14,344 nt of DNA from Brumimicrobium sp965656195 (GTDB taxonomy: Bacteria > Bacteroidota > Bacteroidia > Flavobacteriales_D > Crocinitomicaceae). The stretch covers positions 1 through 14,344 of the forward strand of contig CBFHJL010000071.1 of NCBI GenBank assembly GCA_965656195.1. The letters are read 5' to 3'. A program made the position numbers and the translations under genes. The notes beneath the pieces are model-generated. The model was not told the origin of the DNA, ran no database searches, and worked only from the letters and a program-made list of their open reading frames with translations. Of the stretch, positions 6,085 to 12,202 are shown in pieces (position 1 is the stretch's first letter; each line of letters starts with the position of its first letter).

Positions 6085-7421
6085 ACCAAAGAGTTTATTT
6101 TTTTCATCACTGATTCGTCGTCCCAGTTATGATGAATATCATTCATTTTCATTACCTCATCCATTATCTTACGTTGTCTCTCTCCAGCAGCAAGTGCTTC
6201 TGAATATCTTATGTGACTGAAAGTAACTTGAGAATATAACGGCATCCACTTGTTTGGATACAAATCGCTGAACTTACGCTCAATCTTCTTACGCAATAGA
6301 AAATCCTTATCACCAGCAAGATCACGCATCTCAATATAATTGTATAGAGCGAGATCTGCAATAGCATTGCCATCAGGAGCTCTCTGATCACTGTAATCTT
6401 CAAATAATTTCATCATGTCTTCTGACTGCTCGTCATACATTTCCGAAAATACAGAAGTATCTTCAAACCCTGAGTTCATGCCCTGACCATAAAATGGTAC
6501 GATTGCGTGAGCAGCGTCTCCCATTAACATAACTTTATCTTCGTAATTCCAAGGATTACATCGTACGGTTACAAGGCTAGAAGTCGGGTTCTCAAAATAG
6601 TCAGATTTCAACGTTGGCATATGAGGAACGGCATCAGGAAAAGTGGAATTGAAAAACTCCATCACGTCATCCTCCGTTTTAATACTTTCAAAAGAAACTT
6701 GACCTTTCATTGGAAAAAATAAAGTAACAGTAAAGCTACCATCTAAATTAGGCAAAGCAATCAACATGAATTTCCCTCTAGGCCAAATATGCAAACAGTT
6801 CTTATCTATTCTATGTGAACCATCTTCATTCGGTGGAATAACGAGTTCTTTATATCCGTGAGACAAGTAATCCTGGGAGTAATTGAACATTGGTGTTTTT
6901 TGCAGTCTTCCACGAACAGCCGAAAATGCTCCGTCCGTTCCAAATATATGATCATAAGTATAATTTTTCTCCTCTTTCACTTCAGTATCTTCGAAGTAAA
7001 TAGTGTTTTCCTTAAGATCAATATCCAAACATTTATGATTGAATCTGTAGTGAATATCTTTGAAATCATCAGCTAAATTCATCAACTTTTGATTCAACCC
7101 ACCACGTGAAACGGAGTATATTGCTTCATCTTCTTTTCCATATGGTTGATAAGTGAGATTTCCTTCTAGATCATGCATCTTTCTTCCATACATTGGAATA
7201 GAAATAGAACGTATTTCTTCGGCTATACCCGCTTTTTCTAAAGCTTTAAAGCCTCTATTTGACAAGGCCAAGTTTATCGATCGACCTCCAATAACTTTTG
7301 CCTTTCTAAGATCTGGACGACGCTCAAATACGTCTACATTCATTCCTTTCTTAGCTAATAAAATCGCTTGTAAACTTCCTACGAGTCCTGCTCCTACAAC
7401 TGCTACGTTCTTTTTCTGCAT
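6081..7421 (-). CDS. kmo: Kynurenine 3-monooxygenase
   Basis: 446 residues, normal for the family. This FAD-dependent aromatic hydroxylase converts L-kynurenine to 3-hydroxykynurenine with NADPH and O2, a step from tryptophan to quinolinate and NAD. The N-terminal FAD-binding motif is GAGLVGS (10-16), followed by VFERRPDLR. YGRKMHD (78-84) with YQPYG (91-95) corresponds to the substrate carboxylate-binding Arg/Tyr region. GTDGAFSAVR (161-170) is the DG motif, and LMGDAAHAIVPFYGQGMNSG (299-318) is the second FAD motif in its KMO-specific form, with PFYGQGMN excluding general salicylate-type hydroxylases. The C-terminus has no hydrophobic membrane anchor, unlike eukaryotic KMO. A TATTTTTG box lies about 55 nt upstream. 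It is the first gene of a likely three-gene unit, overlapping the next by 4 bp. No other kynurenine-pathway gene is in the window. Confidence 0.96.
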   Translation of the reverse strand: MQKKNVAVVGAGLVGSLQAILLAKKGMNVDVFERRPDLRKAKVIGGRSINLALSNRGFKALEKAGIAEEIRSISIPMYGRKMHDLEGNLTYQPYGKEDEAIYSVSRGGLNQKLMNLADDFKDIHYRFNHKCLDIDLKENTIYFEDTEVKEEKNYTYDHIFGTDGAFSAVRGRLQKTPMFNYSQDYLSHGYKELVIPPNEDGSHRIDKNCLHIWPRGKFMLIALPNLDGSFTVTLFFPMKGQVSFESIKTEDDVMEFFNSTFPDAVPHMPTLKSDYFENPTSSLVTVRCNPWNYEDKVMLMGDAAHAIVPFYGQGMNSGFEDTSVFSEMYDEQSEDMMKLFEDYSDQRAPDGNAIADLALYNYIEMRDLAGDKDFLLRKKIERKFSDLYPNKWMPLYSQVTFSHIRYSEALAAGERQRKIMDEVMKMNDIHHNWDDESVMKKINSLV

Positions 7422-7475
7422 GATATAATATTTGCTTAACTCAACAACCTAGTTTCAGGCTTGTTTCACTGGACT

Positions 7476-7483
7476 CAAAAATA
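7476..7483 (-). promoter_or_regulatory. Candidate -7 promoter box for the kmo operon
   Basis: The minus strand reads TATTTTTG, matching TAnnTTTG, 54 nt before the kmo ATG, which would give a leader of about 50 nt, unlike the very short leaders of its neighbours. No -33 TTG at proper spacing is evident. It is the only exact match between kmo and the gene upstream of it. Confidence 0.4.
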
Positions 7484-7533
7484 ATGAATTTCAAACACTT
7501 TAAAGATAATCTCAATGGTGGGTTTTAATAAAG

Positions 7534-7547
7534 CTGACATAAGTCAG
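7534..7547 (-). terminator. Weak hairpin after the small membrane protein gene
   Basis: CTGAC and GTCAG form a 5-bp perfect stem with a 4-nt loop, 17 bases past the stop codon of the minus-strand gene at 7565. On the minus strand it is followed by CTTTATT rather than a solid T run. It may be a weak terminator separating that gene from kmo, or chance. Confidence 0.25.
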
Positions 7548-7564
7548 AACAAACATTTAAGAAA

Positions 7565-7774
7565 TCAGCCACGCCAGTTCTTACGAAATTCAGTATCAAA
7601 AAAGACACTCTTTTTGCGTTTGGCTTTCTTTTTCTTATGAAACATAACCATCATTCTCCAAAGCACTAAGCCCAGGATCAAAACACCAAATACCTGAACC
7701 AGCAATTCTATATACTCAGCTTCATTATTGAGCGAACCAGAAAATCTTCGTTGTATGAGGTCTTGTATTTTCAT
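7565..7774 (-). CDS. Small single-helix membrane protein, function unknown
   Basis: 69 residues: an amphipathic N-terminal region (IQDLIQRRFSGSLNNEAEYI), one hydrophobic helix at about 24-45 (ELLVQVFGVLILGLVLWRMMVMF), then a dense basic stretch (KKKKAKRKK) and a short tail ending FRKNWRG. By the positive-inside rule the C-terminus should be cytoplasmic, and the basic patch could touch lipid headgroups or nucleic acid. The ATG at 7774 lies 7 nt after an exact TATTTTTG promoter box, which together with the sensible topology supports a real gene. It is transcribed divergently from the ion channel and precedes kmo by 143 bp on the same strand. No family recognised. Confidence 0.6.
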   Translation of the reverse strand: MKIQDLIQRRFSGSLNNEAEYIELLVQVFGVLILGLVLWRMMVMFHKKKKAKRKKSVFFDTEFRKNWRG

Positions 7775-7781
7775 CTATTTA

Positions 7782-7789
7782 CAAAAATA
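7782..7789 (-). promoter_or_regulatory. -7 promoter box for the small membrane protein gene
   Basis: TATTTTTG on the minus strand, exact TAnnTTTG, ending 7 nt before the ATG at 7774. Transcription would start about 2-3 nt before the start codon. No -33 element was identified. Confidence 0.45.
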
Positions 7790-7858
7790 CAAGTTATTTG
7801 CAGAACTATACTTTCATAAGCTCGTTCTACTTCTCACTGTCATTTGCAGAAAAAACAA

Positions 7859-7866
7859 TACATTTG
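7859..7866 (+). promoter_or_regulatory. -7 promoter box for the K+ channel gene
   Basis: TACATTTG matches TAnnTTTG and lies 18 nt before the ATG at 7885, implying a leader of roughly 14 nt. It lies back-to-back with the box of the divergent small gene, about 70 bp apart. No convincing -33 TTG at normal spacing. Confidence 0.45.
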
Positions 7867-7884
7867 ATCGTATCATAGCGTTTC

Positions 7885-8736
7885 ATGAAAAAGCATATTG
7901 ACAAATCATTAAAATTTAGAGAGAAGGATTTTCGCCTTAGGCCTTGGCAAATAAAAGTTCAAGAAGTAATATATGGCACTGAAACTCGAGCAGGAAAAGT
8001 TTTTGACATACTATTACTTTTTGTAATTCTCGTATCGATTATTGTAGTTATGCTTGAGAGTGTTCCAGGTATTAACCAACACTACTCAAACTATTTCTAC
8101 AGTATTGAATGGATTGTAACCTTTCTATTTACTATTGAATACATCCTTAGAATTGCCAGCCTCCAAAAACCCTTGAGCTATGTTTTTTCATTTATGGGCA
8201 TCGTTGACTTGTTATCGTTACTACCAACTTATCTTGGTCTACTTGTGGATGGAACCGAATCACTAATGGTTATTCGATCCATACGTTTTCTTAGAATATT
8301 TAGAGTACTTAGACTAAGTAGATTCATGTTAGGGGCAGATATTCTTGGTGAAGCACTAAGAAATAGTCGACACAAAATCATTGTTTTCTTAATAACAATC
8401 TTGACTATCGTCATTATTATGGGTGGACTTATGTTCGTAATTGAGTCTCGCGAAGCTGGATTCACTAGTATTCCAAGGAGTATTTATTGGGCTATCATAA
8501 CCATCACTACAGTTGGGTATGGAGACATTGCTCCAATTACGCCTCTTGGTCAAGCAATTGCCTCTTTAATGATGCTTTTTGGTTATGCTATAATTGCAGT
8601 ACCGACAGGAATTGTATCATCTGAAATGACCACATTGAAGAAAGGTAATGTTAAAGAATTTGAGTGTCCTAATTGCTCGACATCAGGACATGAAAAAGAA
8701 GCTAAATTCTGTAAGTCGTGCGGTGAAAAAATATAA
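7885..8736 (+). CDS. Voltage-gated potassium channel with C-terminal zinc ribbon
   Basis: 283 residues forming a six-helix subunit of a tetrameric inner-membrane channel. S1 is at about 38-58, S2 71-92, S3 98-120. S4 carries arginines at every third position (131, 134, 137, 140, 143, 146) in RSIRFLRIFRVLRLSR, the hallmark voltage sensor. S5 follows at 163-185. The pore helix leads into the selectivity filter TVGYG (209-213) followed by D214, which marks K+ selectivity, and S6 is at 221-245. The short cytoplasmic tail ends in a four-cysteine zinc ribbon (C261-C264 and C276-C279; CPNC...CKSC). It therefore lacks the RCK/TrkA-N or cyclic-nucleotide domain often found on such channels. The ribbon may serve in assembly or in metal/redox sensing, which is inference. 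The ATG at 7885 gives a plausible amphipathic N-terminus. It converges with the biotin-carrier gene, with 8 bp between stop codons. Confidence 0.93.
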   Translation: MKKHIDKSLKFREKDFRLRPWQIKVQEVIYGTETRAGKVFDILLLFVILVSIIVVMLESVPGINQHYSNYFYSIEWIVTFLFTIEYILRIASLQKPLSYVFSFMGIVDLLSLLPTYLGLLVDGTESLMVIRSIRFLRIFRVLRLSRFMLGADILGEALRNSRHKIIVFLITILTIVIIMGGLMFVIESREAGFTSIPRSIYWAIITITTVGYGDIAPITPLGQAIASLMMLFGYAIIAVPTGIVSSEMTTLKKGNVKEFECPNCSTSGHEKEAKFCKSCGEKI

Positions 8737-8744
8737 ATAAAGTC

Positions 8745-9215
8745 TTATTCGAATTCAATTATGAGTTCGTTCTTCTCCACAACATCATCTTTTGCCTTAG
8801 AAAGTGATTTCACCTTACCAACTCCTTCGGATTTGATCACATTCTCCATCTTCATAGCTTCTAAAGTCAACAAAGGAGTACCTTCATCTACTTCATCTCC
8901 TACTTCAACTGCGAAATCAAGAATACGACCAGGCATCGGTGACTTTAATTGGTGTAACTTTTTGATCTTTTTCTTATCGAGTCCCATCTCATGAATCAAT
9001 TCATCGATTGGTCTCTCTTTGGTAATCTCAAATGTCCTCTGATTGATTTTAACAGTTAATTTTTGATCTTCTGTGGCAGATTCAACAACTTCTCCGTGAT
9101 AAACTTCTCCCATATAATCAATTGTAAAGAAGCGATCATCGATCCATTTTACAGCGCTAAAACCATAGTTTCCTTCTAACTTTTCTCCGTCAATCACATA
9201 ATTTGATTCTGCCAT
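8745..9215 (-). CDS. Biotin carboxyl carrier protein of an acyl-CoA carboxylase
   Basis: 156 residues from the ATG at 9215; a TTG at 9224 would add three residues and is less likely. The C-terminal half is a biotinyl/lipoyl-attachment domain: KSPMPGRILDF (91-101), DEVDEGTPLLTLEAMKM with biotinylated Lys122 inside EAMKM, and VEKNELIIEFE closing the fold. The motif EAMKM marks biotin rather than lipoate. The N-terminal half (NYGFSAVKWIDDRFFTIDYMGEVYHGEVV) is a small domain seen in the carrier subunits or the C-terminal parts of biotin-dependent carboxylases of Bacteroidota. It would carry carboxybiotin between a biotin carboxylase and a carboxyltransferase. Neither partner is in this window, so whether it serves acetyl-, propionyl- or methylcrotonyl-CoA carboxylase cannot be told. 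A TATATTTG box is 21 nt upstream. Confidence 0.9.
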   Translation of the reverse strand: MAESNYVIDGEKLEGNYGFSAVKWIDDRFFTIDYMGEVYHGEVVESATEDQKLTVKINQRTFEITKERPIDELIHEMGLDKKKIKKLHQLKSPMPGRILDFAVEVGDEVDEGTPLLTLEAMKMENVIKSEGVGKVKSLSKAKDDVVEKNELIIEFE

Positions 9216-9236
9216 AATTCTCAATTTTAACCATTA

Positions 9237-9244
9237 CAAATATA
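9237..9244 (-). promoter_or_regulatory. -7 promoter box for the biotin carrier gene
   Basis: TATATTTG on the minus strand, an exact TAnnTTTG, 21 nt before the ATG at 9215, so the leader is about 17 nt. An ATG closer to the box (9234) is in another frame and yields only a short reading frame. No -33 TTG at usual spacing. Confidence 0.5.
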
Positions 9245-9401
9245 GTTTTTTCTTTTGAGGTGATTCACGTTCCTGTAGTAAAGAAGGGTCTAGAACCATC
9301 CTGGTTTCTGAAGCATTATCCATTTATACTATCAATCTATACATTAACCCCCAATTCTGACCTCATACAAATACTTGTGTTCTCAGCTCAAAAAAAATAC
9401 C

Positions 9402-9409
9402 CACTTTTG
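9402..9409 (+). promoter_or_regulatory. Probable -7 promoter box for the M1 peptidase gene
   Basis: CACTTTTG matches TAnnTTTG at all but the first base and lies 23 nt before the ATG at 9433. A TTG at 9375-9377 is 24 nt upstream, longer than the usual spacer. The rest of 9245-9401 shows no gene, repeat or clear structure. Confidence 0.4.
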
Positions 9410-9432
9410 TACACAATCAAAAATTTATTGAA

Positions 9433-12102
9433 ATGAAAAAAGTACTGTTCACATTTATCACAGCCTCAATACTATTTGCCTGTGGTACAAGTAAGAAGGA
9501 TAATACTACTCAAAATACGACATCAGAATCCACTAGAGCCAATTCAGAAAAAGGTGAAATAAAAGTGGAAGAATCAAAAGCTGACGAACCTGAAATCCTT
9601 GAAAGAGATCATTATAATGCAGCTGCAACTATAAAAACAGACCTCATTCATACGAAACTTAACGTAAGTTTCAACTGGGAGAAATCACAATTGAATGGAA
9701 ATGCAGTGTTAACTTGCGCTCCGTATTTCTACCCTACGGATAGTCTTATTTTAGATGCTAAAGCTATGGAGATATCAAGCGTTATGCTTGATGGAAAAGC
9801 ATTGAACTTTAAATACACCGATAAAAAATTCTTGCGCATAAAATTAGATAAGGAATATAAGAAAGGTGAAAAGTATACGGTAGCGATCAAGTACATAGCT
9901 AAACCTGAAGAAAAGCTAGAAGGAGGGAGTAGCGCAATATCAAGCGACAAGGGTCTATACTTCATAAATCCAAAAGGAGAGAATCCGAACCAAATGCCTC
10001 AGATCTGGACACAAGGTGAAACTGAAGCGAGTTCTGTTTGGTTCCCGACAATCGATCGTCCAAATCAAAAGACAACGCAAGAGATTTTCATGACTGTTGA
10101 TGATAAGTACAAAACATTATCAAATGGGACTTTAGTTTCATCTACAAAGAATGATGACGGTACAAGAACAGATTATTGGAAACAAGATAAACCTCATGTT
10201 CCGTATTTATTTATGATGGCTGTTGGTGAATTCGAAGTAATTGAAGACTCTTACACGAAGCCGGACGGCACTAAAATGGCTGTAAACTACTATGTTGAGC
10301 CTGAATGGAAAGAACATGCTCAAGCAATATTTGGTGAGACTCCAGAAATGATTGGGTTCTTTTCAGATTTATTAGGAGTTGATTACCCATGGGATAAGTA
10401 TCATCAAATCGTTGTTCGTGAATACGTTTCGGGAGCAATGGAAAATACAGGTGCAGTAATCTTCGGTGATTTCGTTTATAAAACGAAAAGAGAACTGATA
10501 GATGCAAATGATCACTCAATTATTGCACACGAGTTATTTCACCATTGGTTTGGTGATCTTGTAACTTGCGAAAGTTGGGCAAACCTTCCTTTAAATGAGT
10601 CTTTTGCGAACTATTCACAATACTTGTGGGATGAGCATTATTACGGTAGAGATCAGGCCGATTATTACGCTGAAAAAGAAGCAGAAGGCTATTACCAATC
10701 TGCTGCTCAAATGGGTCACCACAACATGATTTGGTTTGACTATGATAGTAAAGAAGATATGTTCGATGGTCACTCCTACAATAAAGGAGGTCGTATTTTA
10801 CATATGCTACGGTACTATTTAGGTGACGATGCATTCTTCAGTGCACTTCAGCATTATTTGAAAGAACATCAATATGAACCTGTAGAAATTCACCATTTGC
10901 GTTTAGCATTTGAAAAGGTTTCTGGTGAAGATTTAAACTGGTTCTTTAACCAATGGTTCTTTGAATCGCACCACCCTGAATTGGAGGTTACCCAAGATTT
11001 AAGTGTTCCCGACCAGGTTACATTAACTGTGAAGCAAACGCAAGACTTTAAAAAAGCAGCCTTGTATAAGTTACCTCTGGCAGTGGACGTTTATGAAAAC
11101 GGAAAGAAAACTCGCCACGATATCACAGTAGATAAAAACATAAATACTTTTACATTCTCGTACAAGGGAAAATTAGACAATGTGGTTTTTGATGCTGATC
11201 GAATTTTACTTGGCTCTATAGACCATGATAAACCAAGAGAATGGTACATCCACCAATTCTACAACGCACCTTTATACAAAGATCGTGAGCAAGCTTTAGT
11301 TTATGGATCACGTGACAGAAGTGAAAAAGGTAAGCAACTAATTATTGATGCACTTAAAGATAGTTTCTGGTATATACGTCAATTAGCGATTGGGAAATTG
11401 GATAAAATCAAGAAAGATCGTCCAGATGAAGTAATGGCTGCTTTAGAAAAAATCATCAAAACTGACAAGAATTCACAAGTTAGAGGTTCAGCTTTGAAAT
11501 TCATTGCTAATGAATTCTTCGAAGGAGGAACAGCTGATAAAACACGTGAGCTATTATACCATACTATCGAAAATGATAGTTCATATTTAGCAATTTCAAG
11601 AGCTATCAATGGTTTAACAGATGGAACAGATGGAGATGTGAAAAAAGCACTGGAATTAGCTAAAGAATTGGAATCAGAAAAATCTTCTGCTCTTACTGCT
11701 CAAATTATAGGGATCTATAAAAATCATGGAGGACCAGAAAAGCTTGATTTTATGGCAGATGCAGTTAGCAAAGGAAAAGTAAGCGGTTACGATGCAATTA
11801 GCGCTATGTCTAACTTTGCTGGAATGTTGAAAGAACAAGACATTGAAACACAGGAAAAATATCTTCCTGTGCTTGAAGGACTGGGTAAAGGAGGAAGTGC
11901 ATATGTACAGGCTATCTTACCTTATAACGTCATGACATTGAAGCGTGGAGCTGACAGCCGTGTTTCTTCTTTACAATCAGAAATTAAAAAACTAGAAGAA
12001 GAAGGAAAATCAGGAGAAGTAACCATGAAAGAAGGAGAGTTAAAAAAAGCAAAAGCTTTTGCTGAAAAAGTAAACGCTCTTCTTATGAAGGTGAATCAAT
12101 AA
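9433..12102 (+). CDS. M1-family metallo-aminopeptidase, lipoprotein
   Basis: 889 residues. A lipoprotein signal ends at LFAC (lipobox Cys17), followed by a Ser/Thr/Glu-rich linker to about residue 55, so the enzyme is likely tethered to an envelope membrane. It would remove N-terminal residues from peptides, possibly for nutrient recovery. The beta-saddle domain covers about 60-270. The M1 catalytic domain has the exopeptidase motif GAMENTG (334-340), the zinc site HELFH (366-370) with Glu389 in NESFANY as third ligand at the standard spacing, and Tyr449 in HSYNKGG as the transition-state tyrosine. After a beta-sandwich (520-600), a long helical region (about 625-850) resembles HEAT-like repeats. 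The protein ends in a Lys/Glu-rich coiled-coil-like helix (EIKKLEEEGKSGEV). All catalytic residues are present. It appears monocistronic, with its own promoter region and a terminator 20 bp after the stop. Confidence 0.96.
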   Translation: MKKVLFTFITASILFACGTSKKDNTTQNTTSESTRANSEKGEIKVEESKADEPEILERDHYNAAATIKTDLIHTKLNVSFNWEKSQLNGNAVLTCAPYFYPTDSLILDAKAMEISSVMLDGKALNFKYTDKKFLRIKLDKEYKKGEKYTVAIKYIAKPEEKLEGGSSAISSDKGLYFINPKGENPNQMPQIWTQGETEASSVWFPTIDRPNQKTTQEIFMTVDDKYKTLSNGTLVSSTKNDDGTRTDYWKQDKPHVPYLFMMAVGEFEVIEDSYTKPDGTKMAVNYYVEPEWKEHAQAIFGETPEMIGFFSDLLGVDYPWDKYHQIVVREYVSGAMENTGAVIFGDFVYKTKRELIDANDHSIIAHELFHHWFGDLVTCESWANLPLNESFANYSQYLWDEHYYGRDQADYYAEKEAEGYYQSAAQMGHHNMIWFDYDSKEDMFDGHSYNKGGRILHMLRYYLGDDAFFSALQHYLKEHQYEPVEIHHLRLAFEKVSGEDLNWFFNQWFFESHHPELEVTQDLSVPDQVTLTVKQTQDFKKAALYKLPLAVDVYENGKKTRHDITVDKNINTFTFSYKGKLDNVVFDADRILLGSIDHDKPREWYIHQFYNAPLYKDREQALVYGSRDRSEKGKQLIIDALKDSFWYIRQLAIGKLDKIKKDRPDEVMAALEKIIKTDKNSQVRGSALKFIANEFFEGGTADKTRELLYHTIENDSSYLAISRAINGLTDGTDGDVKKALELAKELESEKSSALTAQIIGIYKNHGGPEKLDFMADAVSKGKVSGYDAISAMSNFAGMLKEQDIETQEKYLPVLEGLGKGGSAYVQAILPYNVMTLKRGADSRVSSLQSEIKKLEEEGKSGEVTMKEGELKKAKAFAEKVNALLMKVNQ

Positions 12103-12122
12103 ACGGAAAAAATATTTCTTTT

Positions 12123-12152
12123 AAGGACTCAGTGATAGCTGGGTCCTTTTTT
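12123..12152 (+). terminator. Rho-independent terminator of the M1 peptidase gene
   Basis: AAGGACTCAG (12123-12132) and CTGGGTCCTT (12139-12148) form a 10-bp stem with one G-U pair and a 6-nt loop TGATAG, followed by six T (12147-12152, the first two within the stem). It begins 20 nt after the stop codon. This is the strongest terminator in the window. Confidence 0.88.
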
Positions 12153-12190
12153 GTTATTGCAAAGTATTACTACAACTCTCAAGACTTTCG

Positions 12191-12198
12191 TACTTTTG
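12191..12198 (+). promoter_or_regulatory. -7 promoter box for the ABC-F gene
   Basis: TACTTTTG, exact TAnnTTTG, is followed by CACC and then the ATG at 12203. Initiation at the usual distance would fall on the A of the start codon, so the message is probably leaderless. It lies about 40 bp after the upstream terminator, so this gene has its own promoter. No -33 TTG at normal spacing. Confidence 0.55.
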
Positions 12199-12202
12199 CA
12201 CC

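Noticed and set aside
7422..7564. Search for a regulatory RNA or extra gene upstream of kmo
   Set aside because: Apart from one promoter box and a short hairpin, I see no conserved riboswitch-like structure or open frame.
7885..8736. Channel as a bacterial sodium channel
   Set aside because: The selectivity filter is TVGYG followed by D, which marks K+ channels; sodium channels of this fold carry an Glu-Ser-type filter instead.
10520..10834. 104-residue frame antisense to the M1 zinc site
   Set aside because: It is a shadow of the catalytic domain; His/Tyr-rich composition arises from the opposite strand of HEXXH-region codons.
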